Assembly: GCA_023375675.1 (NCBI GenBank)
Contig: JALQBC010000020.1
Location: 496,001 to 560,000, forward strand
Source of the DNA: Cytospora piceicola
Taxonomy: Eukaryota > Ascomycota > Sordariomycetes > Diaporthales > Cytosporaceae
Length of the DNA: 64,000 nt
Reading direction: 5' to 3'
The notes under the pieces are model-generated. The model was not told the DNA's origin and searched no databases. It saw only the letters and a program-made list of their open reading frames with translations. This document shows positions 1 through 11,745 of the stretch, piece after piece. Each line of letters starts with the position of its first letter. Position 1 is the first letter of the stretch. Position numbers and translations under genes: made by a program.

Positions 1-371
1 GACACGGTTCGGACTGAATTGTTGATGGTGGGCAGCCGGCCGAGATGGTGTATAGCAGAGCCAAGGTTGAGCTTGAAGCGGGTGAGAGAGACAAGAGGGC
101 GCCCTCTTCTGTCCCAGCCGGATGGTGATACAGTACAAACAAGCAGGAGGAGTTGATGACGGTGGAGGCGTGCAAGCAGCAATTCTAGTCAAGTCGGCGG
201 GATACAAGAGAGCTGTTGTTGGCCGGTAACATGAGCACCCGAGACAAGGTGGTTCTGATGGCACACAATGCGACACCTGGGCAACGGTGAGTTCAAGTCT
301 CTGTCGGGCTCGCCTGTTACCACCGCTCAAGGTCAGTCAGTCTGGGTGGAGGTGCTTTGCAGCAATGTAAT

Positions 372-447
372 CTCAGCCTCAGCCTCAGGCTCTACCTCTG
401 CCTCTGCCTCTGCCTCAGCCTCAGCATCAGCATCAGCGTCAGCCTCT
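372..447. repeat. imperfect CAGCCT/CTGCCT hexamer repeat
   Basis: A run of hexamers of the type CAGCCT, CTGCCT and CAGCAT fills this interval. It is followed by AGTGAA/AGTGAG repeats to about 525. It creates open frames on both strands that encode only Ser/Ala or Glu/Ala runs, so those frames are not treated as genes. Confidence 0.8.
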
Positions 448-624
448 TCTCCAGCCCCAATCGCAAGTAGAGAATTGAGACTAAAAGTGAGGTTGAGTAA
501 GAGTGAAAGTGAAAGTGAGAGTGAGACTGGTTTGAGGAAGTGTGATGAGGTGACGGCCATGGGCTGTTGGTTCATCAGTAACAAATGCACGCATCAGCTG
601 ATATAGTTGGTCTGCCATGTTGGC

Positions 625-712
625 AAAAAGGAAGAAGGAAAAAGAAAAGAGAAGAAAAGAGAAGAAAAAAGAAGGAAAAGAAGGAAAGAAGAAGTAGAAG
701 AAGAAGAAAAGG
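625..712. repeat. polypurine (A/G) tract
   Basis: About 88 bases are purine on the plus strand except for a single T near 695. Such mirror-like purine tracts are common in fungal intergenic DNA and can form triplex DNA. No gene start is tied to it. Confidence 0.8.
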
Positions 713-1117
713 CAAAGAAAGTGCACGGCTGTCGATGATGGAGAATCGCAACAGTAGCAGCAGTTGCAACGTGATAAAGTCGGTGAGCAGGACCCGTTCG
801 CCATAACAAGATAGGTAGTATTGAGTAGTTAGTAGATAGGTAGATAGGTAAATACCCCCTTACTTGGTTAGATACCAGGTTGTTCTTGTTTGGTCCATCC
901 TCGTCTGGGCTCGAAGTCCTCAAGTTCCCAAGTCTTGTGACATGAACAGGTGAAGCAGCTTATGCGGAGGTGCTGCGAACTGCTGGTTGGGATGTGAGTG
1001 ATACGGGCAGGGGTTGTTCCTGCCTGCTACTGCACACGGCGTTTCGCCCATGTGACCTGCCTTGACTTGACCTCCGAGGCCCTTGAAAGTACATGAGGTA
1101 GGTATGGTGTGTGTTGG

Positions 1118-1118
<1 letters not shown>

Positions 1119-1155
<37 letters not shown>
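1119..1155. repeat. (TG)n microsatellite
   Basis: About 18 uninterrupted TG dinucleotides, in a stretch with no gene. Confidence 0.9.
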
Positions 1156-1156
<1 letters not shown>

Positions 1157-1323
1157 TTGCCCAGAAAGGGTAGGTACTGCCTGACCTGGTGTTCCCTCCG
1201 TTTCTAAAACCACACCGTTTGTTAGAGAAGCCTTTTCCCTCCTTCCACACACGGCGTCTCTTGAAACGCTCCCGCCCGCCTGCCCGCCCGAACGAATGCT
1301 GGGAAACGGGACATGATTGCTCT

Positions 1324-1381
1324 GTTGATTGCTGATTGCTGATTGCTGCTTGCTGATTGCTGCTGCTTCTGCTTCTGCTGC
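1324..1381. repeat. GATTGCT heptamer minisatellite
   Basis: Several copies of GATTGCT grade into CTGCTT/CTTCTG repeats. No coding role is seen. Confidence 0.7.
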
Positions 1382-3139
1382 GAACCTGCACGGTGACCTG
1401 CAGATTATACTTACATACATTCCTACCTAGGCACACATACATACATATACAGAGCCTTGAATATATCACTGGCCCCAACCCCAGAAGGCTGGCTCGGCCT
1501 CAACACCATGAACGACTTTTACAAACCACCCGATAAATATCAAGTTCGTCATTCCCGGCTGATCGGGTGGGCCAACTGGGCGATATCACATCTACAACAC
1601 CACACAAGGTGCTCACATAACTCGTCAGTCTCCACGAGTTATCTCGGCAAGCAGATTGTGCAGGTACTTGTCCAGTCTTCTTCTTTTCTCTGGGACGCGC
1701 GCGTAAATGAGAGGAGGGGAGGAAGGGGGAAACGGGGGATATCATGAGGTCTTGTGGTCTCGAACACAAGCAGGGAAGTGAATCCTTCATTCTCCGTGAA
1801 GAAGGTGGTGGGGGGCGCCTCTCTGTTGAGACAGTCACGCTATCAGGCAATGTAACCACAAATCTCTCAACTTTCAGAAGCAATAATATTGTATCGAGGG
1901 ACCTGCAGATGACAGAAAGGACTGTTCCTTGCCCACAGTCAGCCCGCAGTTCTCTGACGAACACCACCACTAACACTGCAGAAAGCCACATATTTCCGCA
2001 GAGTTTTCCAGACGCGCTTGGAAGGTTTCTCGTGTCCAAGACATACCTAGGTACCTAGATGAGGTCTGCAGCTGCAGCTGAAAAGGGAGCTATTCCGGTT
2101 GGGTGGCCACCAAGGACGTACCTAGGTAGTGTAGAAGCAAACAGCCACCTGCGCAGGATGACGTCCAATCCGAACTCTCACTTCTCTTTTCCAACCATCG
2201 CATTGACTTTCAAACTGCTTTAGGGCCGTTAGTTCTTCGGATCTTCCCACGATACAAGGTGGTGGAACGATCATCATTTATCACCTCCTTTCCGGTACCA
2301 CTCAGAGCCAAGTACAGACCTAGAGTTCGACCTGGGCAATAAACATGGACCATTAGCAGTTGCATATCTAGAACGAACAACCACGACTAAACGAACCGTT
2401 TGCACCCTCGAAAACATCGACGGACATGGTCAACTCTTCGTATTCAGCTTGAGCACGGAAGTATTGGAGGACGGGTGTTGCGGCTTGCCGACTTCACCTA
2501 CCGTCTTGCCGTCCTGCCACCGCGGAGAACCTCGTCTGCAATATTTAATCTAAGACAATTGTCGAGCACTTGAGCTGGTGGTGATCCTTTTTTTCATGCA
2601 GCCTCAAAGTCCTCGATGATGAAGCACACAGCTCCTCGTACCAGGCCAACCAAAGGATGGTAGACTGGGACCTCGACATTTACGGGGATGAGAAGCCGTG
2701 TGTCTCAGCCTGCTGTGATTAGTAGATCTCCCCAACCTATGCCCCCTTCCCAGTCATCTGGAATCACTGTTTGCAATCTTTATGATACCGCGCCGCAGCC
2801 GGTGGCTTTTAAATAAAGAGCCGGGCCGATGACCGAACGCTCAAGCCCCGGATTCTCCAACCCTGGACCTGTCTCCATCTACAACAGCCCGCAGCTGGGC
2901 GTCTCGCAGGGTAACACGACGACGAGCCAAAGCTGAATCAGTGTCTCGTTTGTACCAAAGCTGACCGGCCTCGTAGCAAAGACTCTTCCACACGGCAGTG
3001 GCAACCGAAAACAAGTCCAGCGATATCCTCAGGAAAACTTCCATTCACCGGGCTGGCTAATCAACTGCTCTTGGTACCTCGCTCCAAATCGTACACATCA
3101 CAACACACACACACACACACAAACATCAAACCCAACCCA

Positions 3140-4837
3140 TCACTCCACCCTCCCAGACCAGCCCTCCTTCTCCAGCGCCAGGTTCACCGCGGCCCTGACA
3201 TCGTCCGTGACATTGTGCGGCCTCGCCTCCTCGTCGATCTTGTCGAGCGGCATCCTGTCCTCGGCCCACACGCCCGTCCGCACCAGGTACGACGCCCACT
3301 CGGGCATGGGCCTCGCCCCCTTCTCCGCGTTGGGCCTCTTCCGGAGGAACGTGTTCCACCTCGCCACGCCCCTGATGTCGCTCTCGGGGTTGTCCCCCAC
3401 CATGTGCACCTTGCGGAGCACGCCACCACCACCACCGCCCTGCCGCCCCCCCAGCTGCTGCCTCTGGTGGTACCCCTGCAGCACGTCCCACGCGAAGTGG
3501 TACGTCGGCAGCTCGGGCTTCCCGAACGAGAACTTGACCAGCGGGGCCGACTTGGCCCCCGCGTTCTCCACCAGCGCGCCCCACACGCGCTGCAGCGCCG
3601 CCCGGAACGACCCCTGGCCCAGCCGCGACAGGTGGTAGCCCGTGCTCCACAGCAGGTCGGCGTTGCTGAAGACGACGGCCGGCTGCCCGTCGGCCTGCCA
3701 CCGCCGCCGCCGCGGCAGCGACCCGTCCCCGTTGCGCGCGCTGTACGTCCCCAGGTAGCCCCGGTGCGACAGCAGCAGGTCCGCCACCAGCTGCACGTCC
3801 GCCGCCCAGTCGCGCGGGTCGTTGAACACCAGCACCGCGTCCACCTTGAGGCAGTCCTCGAGCCGCGCCGCCCCCCCTCGCGGGCTGTACACGGGCCTGG
3901 GGAGCGGCCGCGTCTCCTGCCTGGCGTAGAAGTCCCCGAGCGGGTCGAACGGGAAGATCTCCGGGTGCGCCGCGAGGATGTCCCCCGGCGTCACCACCGA
4001 CTTGAACCCGTAGCCGTGCGCGATGTGCCGCGCCTTGGAGGCGTCCGAGCCCAGGACCAGCACCGTGTTGTCGGCCGAGAGCCTGGGGCTGCCGATGGAG
4101 TTCTCGAGGTACCTCTCCAGGTCGGGGAACCCGAGGTCCACGTCGGGGTCGAGGAGCCTCTTGTATGGGGTGTGGCTCTGCACGAAGTTGGACACGTCGA
4201 GCTCCACGCCCAGCTTTTCGGACAGCTCGGCCACGCGGTCGGACTCGCTCTTGCCTCCGCCGTTGGTCAGGAGGATGAATGGGATTCGGTGCTGCTGTAG
4301 GTATTTGAGCGTCTCGGTTGCTCCTGGGATGGGCTTTGACGAGTGTAAGAGAACGCCGTCGATGCTGTGAGGTTTTGGTCAGCCCATCGCTCCCAGGTCA
4401 GCAGGCAAGCCGCCTTGCAGACTGCTAGACGTCATGGTATCCAGAACGGAGAAAAGAGGAAAATGACATTATCGCTTTCCCCTTTTCCATTCCTCCCAAA
4501 CGCGGTAGACTCACTCAAATGCAAATGCGAACTGAGGCGCCCCGTCACCCACAGAAGTAGTCGAGCTCGCCACACTCTCCCCGCTGTCGCTCCTCGAGCC
4601 GTCCGTCTCGTCACTGCTGTACGTGCTGCTATACCACCTCAGCCCTCCAGCACCCAAGTTACGCCTGGCGACAAGGCCCCGTGGCGCATGTTGATAGCTT
4701 CCCCCGAGCGCCCGTCGTGAAGATGGTGGTGTCGAGGTCCCATAGCACCTCTGGGCCGCCTCACCGGCACCCCTCCGCGACAGTCCAGACCGCAACAGCG
4801 GTAGCGCCTTCGCCGCTGCTCTCGAGGACGCGCTCAT
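3140..4837 (-). CDS. mitochondrial HAD-superfamily hydrolase, HDHD5/CECR5 (YKR070W) type
   Basis: Two exons, 4837..4515 and 4364..3140, give 515 residues. The 150-bp intron has a GTGAGT donor and an ACAG acceptor. Splicing builds the codon of the nucleophile Asp108 in FDIDGVL, HAD motif I, which confirms the join. Motif II is LLTNGGG and the C-terminal acidic motif is MVGDNPESDIRG. The family is HAD phosphatase-like, with an N-terminal mitochondrial targeting peptide. Here the first ~75 residues after Met at 4837 are rich in Arg, Ser and Ala with few acids, as expected for a presequence. An in-frame Met at 5017 exists, but the added 60 residues are Gln/Thr-rich and look like translated leader. 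A glycine-rich insert (GGRQGGGGGG) sits before motif IV. The substrate is unknown; the assignment rests on motifs and overall resemblance to CECR5 proteins. Confidence 0.85.
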
Positions 4838-6380
4838 TATCCCTGCTTTCTGCTCAAGGTACCGCCGGGAAAATGACCGTTTCAATGATGAAAATGAGTG
4901 AAACTGTATGCGTGTGTATCGATACGTATAAGGACTGAGTTTAACGAACTGGAAATGAGTTTGGTGCTGTTGTTGCTGAGTTGTTGACGGTGTGGGAGTT
5001 GGCGTTTGTGTCGTCACTGCACAATGAGCGCCCCGAAGCTGCGGAACTGTAGTGGGGCGGAGCGGATTGCCGCCCCGTGCCGGTCACACTTCATATGGCC
5101 GGTCCCGGGCAATCCGGCCAGATAAATCACGTAACAAGAACCCATGAGGACCAGTTTACCACAACGTCTAGCTGTGTTCTCGACTTCACTATCGCATGCA
5201 TGTGCTTCGGCTTTGAATTAAGGTAGGTACACTTCCTCACAATATACATGGGTCGCAAGCGAGACTTTCTAGTTCAAGATTATTAGAGCCATGGCCTCTT
5301 AGTTCCGCCATGGCACTTAGATTATTACCAACACCAACCACTACAAGAATGTACAACAAGGGCTCTCTCTTTTCATCTCCAACTCCAATCCATGTCTATT
5401 ACCGCCCCTTTCCTTCTCACTCGCGGGACGTCCGCTGGTGTCAATATGTCCCACTCGCTCATCCTCCGTAGTTCGTCCCAAATAGAATTCCTCCCCAGAG
5501 TACGGCCGGTTGAGGGCGGTATTCAAGGTGTTTCGCTTGGTGAGATTGGAAACCCTTGATTGGAGTCAGGTGAAACCATTCCCTCCCTTTAGGTCCAACC
5601 GTGTGCGGTCATGGCTGTGCCCACCAACACATGGTCATGGTTGGATCCATCACCATGCCCTGTTTGACACGAGCTCGATACCTCCTGTGAACGTGTTCGA
5701 CCATGTGTCCATCCCTTCGCCACATTTCCGAAGGAGACGATCCAGACGAACTCGTTCCCTGCTGACACCCCCGTCGCTCTCTCGTATCGCGCATTATCAT
5801 CATCAAACAAGTAATCCCACCCACAGACAATAACTCCTTCCAGTTGCAGAATCTAGCCACCCTCACCGATATTCAAGGCTCCGCGCCGCCGGAAGAGAGC
5901 AAGAAAAAGACAAATAATGAAGCAGACGTGTGGGTGTGTGGTACAGATTGGTATCAGTCGCAGTCAGAACGTGAAAAGGGTATACACTTGTCAAAGCCAC
6001 CATCAACCCCCCTTTTTGGACAGCATGGAAGGTCTGTTATGCCTCTCCCATTATTTGCAAAACGAAGCCATGCTGCCATATGCCGATGCTACTGCTATGC
6101 CGACAGATTCGTCTTCTCCAATGCAATCTTTCCCGAGTTCTTGCACTGCCCAACAGAGGCAAAAAAGCACAGTTCGTCGTAAAGCCTCGCCAGGTTGTTG
6201 GCATCTTCTCGGGCGTTCGCTCTCGTCAAAATAAACAAGCAATAAATAAAGGCATGGATGTCAGTCCAAGGAAGGTGGACTATGTCGGTCGGCTTTCGGA
6301 GAACTCGGGATGCGATGCAGAGCGATGCAGACCTTTGTTGATGCAAGAAACCGTCGCAGCTTTTGCGCTTCCGCCAGGAC
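4838..6380. other. intergenic stretch, promoter of the HAD gene and 3' flank of the coiled-coil gene
   Basis: Apart from the promoter side of the minus-strand HAD gene and the downstream side of the next minus-strand gene, I see no gene. The overlapping short frames around 5500-6250 on both strands have no recognisable domain and no supporting splice pattern. Confidence 0.5.
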
Positions 6381-8717
6381 CTAGACCCGATTGATCTGCA
6401 TCTGGCCCGCGCTCGTCCTGCTCCGCGTCTCGTCTTCTTCTAGCACGTCGCTAAGCCGGGTCGGGTGGTGATGGCGCGGCATGGTCTCCCAGCCGGGGGT
6501 GGCGTAGCCGCCACCGCCGTAGTCGGGCTGCTGCTGCTGCTGGCCGGGGTAGGATCCAGACCCGGACCACGGGGAGGAGGACGGAGGGTAGCTGACGCCG
6601 GGCTGCTGCGCCGATGGCGTCTCGTATTCTTCTGCCCCAGAGTCAGAGTCATCATCTCCTGGTGTCCCAGGGCGATACGGGACTTTGTCTCCTCGCGCGT
6701 CGCGGACGAAGTCGCCGTGCGCATCGGTAACGAACTCACCTTCGCTATAGCCTCCCTCGGATCCACCTCCAGCGCTGTACGGCCGCTCTTCTTCACCTGC
6801 ACTCTGTGGTGGCTGTTGGTAGTAGCCCCCGCCTGAGCTCGGCGCTGCTGCTGCGGGCGCCTGTGGCGGCTGAGAGTACTGGTATTGTTGTGATGGCGCT
6901 TCGGGTTGTTGCTGTGGCTGGCGTTGCTCTCTTGTGCTGCCTCCTCGACCAGGGACACCTTGAGTCATTGGGACAACCTGGACTCCACCAACGATAGTAG
7001 GCAGTCCTTGCTGCAGCGACGCCGTGCGGTCGCGTTCCTCTTGCTCCCGACGTCCCAGTTCCTCCCAAGCCCGGCGCGCCTCTTCCTTGGATATAAGAAG
7101 CTCCTTCTGCATCTCGGTAATGCGCTTCTGCGTCTTGGAGTTGGCCCGGTCGTTCTCGAGCGCCTCTTGAATGGCATTTGCCTTTGACATCCGTTCCTCT
7201 GCCAGCGCCCGCTCAAGCGCCGCTTTTGTTTCCTCATTCCGTTCCAATTCAGCACGCGTCTCGAAGAACCACCGCTGGAACTTGCGCTCAGAGCTTGCGC
7301 GCAGGCGCTGGAGCTCAACAACAGCGTGGAAAAGGTTCGCCCCTGCCGCGGAGAGATCGCTAACCTGTCGCGATAGTTGCGATGAGACAGGGTCCCGGTC
7401 AATCTCATCCGCATGTTGTTGCAATTTCCGTATCCAGAAGCTCGTAAGCCCTTCCCAGTGAGCTGACAGGGCTTCCCATCGCTCGAATGCATGGGGAAAT
7501 GTGTTCCTGGACTGAGTCTTTGGCGTCGCCCCAACGTCACTCGGCTGTGTTCCTGTTGTATTTGGAATCTGTCCTCCAGCTGGACCAATGTTTGGCACAC
7601 CAGAATATTGAAGAGGTTGCTGTGCTTGTGATGCGTTGTTGCTGGCTCGGGAAGCGCGCTGCTGGTTTTGGATAGGTTGTTGCATCCTAGGTGCCGGTTG
7701 TTGCGCTTGTGGTGGAATAGGTTGTTGCTGCTGTGGCTGCTGTCTGCGCTGCGCACTGGCAGGATCAAGCGGTCGGGGAACAGATATATCACCTCCTGGA
7801 GTCATGCCGGTATTCGGTGCAGCACCAGCAGCGGGAGCTCTACGCTCCGCCATTCTCCTCTGTTGATCTTCCAGTTCTCTTGCCTCATTCTCGGCCCGCT
7901 CCCGTTCTGCGGCTCGTTCTGCACGCTGACGCTCTCTCTCCTGGCGCTCCTGCATGATCATTCTCGGACCCTTGATCCCTGATGGCGAGCCGGTCTGTGC
8001 TGGTGGGGCTGTGGGTCTCGTCGTCGAGGAAGAGAAGCCATTCGTGACGGCCGGTTGGCCGCCAACACCACGAATATCGGCCATTGATGCGTTCTCCTCG
8101 AACAGATCTGGGGTGAACGAATTGGGGTGCCTGAGTGCTTCCTCAAGTGCCCAGATAATGGCACTGTGGGTATGCTTGGAGATGTGTAAGGCCGGGTGGG
8201 CCGATGTGCGGTCAAAGCGTGGGGAGGACGAGGTCCTTGGCGGTATGAAAGATGAGGGAAGAGTAGTAGAATCTACTTCGAATGGATCGCTGAGCAGATC
8301 CTGAGAGAGATGTCTCGCAGGATGACGTCGCTCTTTCCTTCTGTCTGGTTCAGGTATGTCGTTAGGATCAGCTGTCGCAAAGAGCCCCCCAGAGCCTAGG
8401 CCTACGGAGACTGCCTCCAAGTGCACCCGTCTTGGTGGGGAGATGGGTTGGTCCTGTGGACTAGGAGTGCGGACAAAACGAGGAGTGCGACGCAGGCTGC
8501 GATGCGACAGTGGCGTAGATGCGCCTGACCTTGTACCTTGGTCAGGAGGAGTTGGAGATATCGAAGCTTGAGATCGTCGAAGGGTCCGCTGCTGGCGCTG
8601 CTGCGCCGGGGAAGAAGTTTCGTAAGGTTCGTAACGGTCGTAAGAAGTGAAGGGATCTAAGTCCGTCACGGTTGCGGTCACCTTCCCCTTATCACCAGGT
8701 GGAGCTGAGTCGGACAA
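6381..8717 (-). CDS. conserved coiled-coil protein of unknown function
   Basis: An uninterrupted frame of 778 residues starting MSDSAPPGDKGK. I do not recognise a catalytic domain. The first ~170 residues are disordered and rich in Ser, Pro and Arg. A compact conserved-looking block (HTHSAIIWALEEALRHPN) lies near residues 180-205. A charged Glu/Arg helix begins near residue 257. A longer helical segment, FPHAFERWEALSAHWEGL and following, runs from about 409 to 555 and is probably a coiled coil. The C-terminal 200 residues are low-complexity Gln/Pro/Ser/Gly with many Tyr. This layout (disordered ends, central coiled coil) suggests a scaffold or cortical protein, but that is inference. The length without stops, normal codon use and helical periodicity support a real gene. 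Confidence 0.75.
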   Translation of the reverse strand: MSDSAPPGDKGKVTATVTDLDPFTSYDRYEPYETSSPAQQRQQRTLRRSQASISPTPPDQGTRSGASTPLSHRSLRRTPRFVRTPSPQDQPISPPRRVHLEAVSVGLGSGGLFATADPNDIPEPDRRKERRHPARHLSQDLLSDPFEVDSTTLPSSFIPPRTSSSPRFDRTSAHPALHISKHTHSAIIWALEEALRHPNSFTPDLFEENASMADIRGVGGQPAVTNGFSSSTTRPTAPPAQTGSPSGIKGPRMIMQERQERERQRAERAAERERAENEARELEDQQRRMAERRAPAAGAAPNTGMTPGGDISVPRPLDPASAQRRQQPQQQQPIPPQAQQPAPRMQQPIQNQQRASRASNNASQAQQPLQYSGVPNIGPAGGQIPNTTGTQPSDVGATPKTQSRNTFPHAFERWEALSAHWEGLTSFWIRKLQQHADEIDRDPVSSQLSRQVSDLSAAGANLFHAVVELQRLRASSERKFQRWFFETRAELERNEETKAALERALAEERMSKANAIQEALENDRANSKTQKRITEMQKELLISKEEARRAWEELGRREQEERDRTASLQQGLPTIVGGVQVVPMTQGVPGRGGSTREQRQPQQQPEAPSQQYQYSQPPQAPAAAAPSSGGGYYQQPPQSAGEEERPYSAGGGSEGGYSEGEFVTDAHGDFVRDARGDKVPYRPGTPGDDDSDSGAEEYETPSAQQPGVSYPPSSSPWSGSGSYPGQQQQQPDYGGGGYATPGWETMPRHHHPTRLSDVLEEDETRSRTSAGQMQINRV

Positions 8718-9533
8718 GGTGAATATTCACCACCCTCAAGTGGTGACGGTGATGGGAAAGTGAACTGAAACCGAGGTTGGGTAATTGAATGACGAAAGAT
8801 ACGCCCTACAATACCGAGACGGTGAGCGGTCAGCGAACTAGTTCCAAGTTTTTCTTCTTCTTCTTGGTTTTGTTTGTTATGAGGGGCCGGTCGAGGGTAG
8901 ATGTTAGGGTAGACGGGGTTCAGGGTCTCGACCAAGCCAAGATCACCACCAAGCAAGGAGCTGGAGCTGGAGCTAGAGCTTGAGTGTGAGAGGTGAATTT
9001 GAGATTTGAGATTCAGGATCTCAAGTTGCGCAGGTGAATGAATTAGTGGAGAAGCCGTCTCAACTTACTGGTAAAATCAATTGCAGGCACACGAAGCTGT
9101 CGCACAGTAAGAAAAAAAGGAAAATAGCAGTGCGAAAGGTCAATTGGCTTCTAGGCGCCGTTGTGGTGGTTGTTGCTACTGCTGCGAGGTTGCGCTGCGA
9201 CCTGTCGCATTAAATTCGGGGGCTGGTGTTGCTGTGTGGGAAAAGTGGTGGCGGGCAGCGATGGCGATGGCGATGGGATTGGGAATGGGATGGAACGGTT
9301 GGTAACTCCGTACTTTTCCGTCTTGTAAGTGGGAAGGCCTGAGCTTTGAATACTGCAAAGCTATAGGTACGGTAGTACTGTAAACGGTGGGCATGATTAG
9401 TCGAGTTTCAGGTCATCATCAGCATTGTAAAAACAGATGAATTGTCATACCAAGTTTGGAATTGAAGCCTCACTTTGAAGCTTGTACACAGTGCGCACAA
9501 GTATTTCAGATGCCCAGCTGTCAAGACGGCGTC

Positions 9534-9558
9534 GTGTGTGTGTGTGTGTGTGTGTGTA
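9534..9558. repeat. (TG)n microsatellite
   Basis: About 12 uninterrupted TG units in intergenic DNA. Confidence 0.85.
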
Positions 9559-9639
9559 TATGCGTTGTTGACGTTGAACGTTGTCGTTTTGTGTTTTGCT
9601 GTCGTTGTTGATGGTGGTGGTGGTGTTGGCGCCCTCTTA

Positions 9640-9721
9640 CTGCCCTGCCTGTCCCTGTGCCTGTCCTTGCCTGTCCTTGCCTGTCCCCCTGCCTGTCACT
9701 GCTTGTCACTGCTTGTCACTG
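9640..9721. repeat. CCTGTCCTTG / TGTCACTGCT minisatellite
   Basis: Tandem ~10-bp units of the form CCTGTCCTTG pass into CTTGTCACTG units. They create a low-complexity frame on both strands that I do not call a gene. Confidence 0.75.
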
Positions 9722-10402
9722 ACCGATGCCCGACTCCACCAAACCTTGGCTCGTGGCCTGAATCCTGACCGCTGCTGGACCACCCTGCTCCGTTCGACTG
9801 CGTCTTCTCTTTCCCACCCTCCACTTCTTCTGCCAGTCCGGTGCCTGACTTCACCGAATGTGCAGAATGTTCTGGGGATAATGGCAGCAATGGCTGATGG
9901 GGCGGTGAACAAAGAATGGAGTCAGCCTTCCAGATCATACATAATCGCATGTCGTCAATGGTGTGGTGCCCTTTTTTTTTTGTTCTTTTTGAGAACCTTG
10001 CTGCTGGCTGGTCGACGGATAAAAAGAAGAATTGGATGACGCCGACGACGTAGAAACCTGAAACCTAAGTACTAAGTGGTGATTTTTAAAGTTCAGGCAG
10101 GCTTGAGCGAACCCCAGGGCAGCTCCGGTTCCAGACCGACCTGGACAAGCTGCTCTCTCCTGTCAATCTCATCAAGAAAAGTTCTCGAAGTCTGAAGCGA
10201 AAGCTACCCCTGACGATGTGTTGTGCACAGGCCCCTCGGGGTTCGTGGCCTTTTTTTTTTTCTAAGGGCGAGGGAGGACACGGTCGGTTTGTTTTGTATG
10301 GTAAGGTAGTCCGTGATCCGTGATCCGTAAACGGGTATAGTGGGATGTTGTCCGCACGTCCGTTTGATAGCATTGAATAACGAACCTGTTGGTGTTTTAC
10401 AC

Positions 10403-10430
10403 TTGCAGTTGCAGTTGCAGTTGCAGTTGC
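10403..10430. repeat. (TTGCAG)n microsatellite
   Basis: Four or more perfect TTGCAG hexamers in intergenic DNA. Confidence 0.85.
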
Positions 10431-10621
10431 GACTGTTGAGGGGGAGATGAGGGTAAAACGGAAAACGAAAAGAAGAAAGCGTACATAGTACACAGCAGAA
10501 ATGAGGATAAGATCGGATCTGGTTGAGAGACAGGCCGGAGATTGTTCGCGGGAAGCAGCAGGACACAGGGCGCGGGGAGGGAAGGGGGGTTGTCTGACCT
10601 CAACTCAGACCTGAGATCTCA

Positions 10622-10655
10622 CACCCTCGCACCCTCGCACCCTCGCACCCTCGCA
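10622..10655. repeat. (ACCCTCGC)n octamer repeat
   Basis: Four tandem copies of ACCCTCGC, the last slightly changed. Confidence 0.85.
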
Positions 10656-11065
10656 TCACCCCATGCAGGTCTTGTGTCTCTCAAAATTATGCGAGTTTTG
10701 TTTATTGATGATGGTTATTATCACGCCTGGCCTCCCTCCCCTCCCTTCCGCCCCTTCCCTTCCCTTCCCTGCTCCGGATTATTAGTATGGCCTCAGCAGC
10801 CACGAGAAGCTCCTCCTCCTCATGATACTTGGCTCCTTCCGCAACCCAATGCTTACGTAGGTGCCTAGGTAGGTACGTAGTGAAGCACACTCGAGGGATC
10901 CATGGATATTAAACCCATGGATAGCAATAGTAGGCAGCCCTGGAGACTGGAGGCTTCAAGGCTCTACCCGGTATAGGCAAGTAGATAGGTCTTTTACTAT
11001 GACCTAGGTACCATACCGCGGCGACGATTATTTTGAAAACGCTCAGAGGTACCGTTTACTTGCTC

Positions 11066-11745
11066 TAAAACGGTTTTGGCTTCAAGTTCAGTCAGCCATT
11101 GTTCACTATTCTGAAATGGTACCTTATACTGAAATGGTCACTTCATTCTGAAATGGTCCCTTCGTTCTAAAATGGTTTCTGGATCTTTAAGTACCTAGGT
11201 ACCAGGTGCCTTCCAAGCAACCTTGGAAGGTTACTACGGTGCCTTCCAAGGTTCCCACCAGGTGCCTTCCCTTCAAGATCTCAAGGCAACAACCTTTACA
11301 GGACTTTCCCTTCAAGACCTTCCCTCTAAGATCATCAAGACCATCAAGACTATCAAGATCAAGACCATCAAGATCAAGACCATCAAGACCATCAAGACAG
11401 ACCATTAAGACAGACCATCAAGACAGACTATTAAGACCTTCAGACCTTAAAGTAGCTACGTAGGTAGACTAAGTAAGTTACTCTCGAACGGTGAAACTTC
11501 ATCCCTAGCCAAGATCACTACGTCTAGGTTTCTAAGAATGATCTCGGTACCTAAAAACGATATAGGTAACGAAACGATCGAAGTACGAAATGATCAGGGT
11601 ACGAATTGATCGAGGTACCTAGAAACAGTTTAGACCTTGAAATGATTTTGATGACCTAAGATGTATTCAAGTCTAGAAACGGTCCTACGTGTTTAAAAAC
11701 GGTCTTTCCGTTTCAAGTTCAATCAGCCACAGTTTCTAGCCAAGG
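11066..11745. repeat. decayed repeat block with AAAYGGT/AAACGATC units and a direct repeat at its ends
   Basis: The block opens with AAAACGGTTTTGGCTTCAAG followed by TTCAGTCAGCCA. Near 11694-11735 a similar string recurs (AAAAACGGTC, then TTCAAGTTCAATCAGCCA). At least four ~21-bp units containing CTGAAATGGT or CTAAAATGGT lie at 11105-11180. Further degenerate copies (AACGATC, AAATGATC, AATTGATC) lie at 11550-11650. The interior also holds an ATCAAGACC minisatellite. No coding potential is seen. It may be a small non-autonomous element or a diverged satellite. Confidence 0.55.
11325..11440. repeat. ATCAAGACC minisatellite
   Basis: About ten imperfect tandem copies of ATCAAGACC / ATCAAGATC / ATTAAGACAGACC. 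Just upstream, near 11210-11232, CCTTCCAAG and CTTGGAAGG form a short inverted repeat. Confidence 0.8.

Larger units (their letters stand above)
1..3139. other. repeat-rich stretch without a supported gene
   Basis: I see no convincing gene here. The stretch is dominated by simple repeats: a CTC/CAG-rich hexamer tract near 372-447, a polypurine tract near 625-712, AGATAGGTA-type repeats near 812-856, a (TG)n run at 1119-1155, GATTGCT heptamers at 1324-1381 and a (CA)n run at 3102-3121. The part from 2841 is the 3' flank of the minus-strand HAD gene. Open frames here are short and consist largely of translated repeats. Confidence 0.6.

Noticed and set aside
268..606. 112-codon frame and its antisense partner
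   Set aside because: Most of it is translation of the hexamer repeat.
2841..3044. 67-codon minus-strand frame
   Set aside because: Short, no domain, in the 3' flank of the HAD gene.
3071..4300. 409-codon open frame on the plus strand
   Set aside because: It lies antisense to the HAD hydrolase, whose motifs and spliced frame are clear. The antisense product is Arg/Pro/His-rich, the usual shadow of GC-rich third codon positions.
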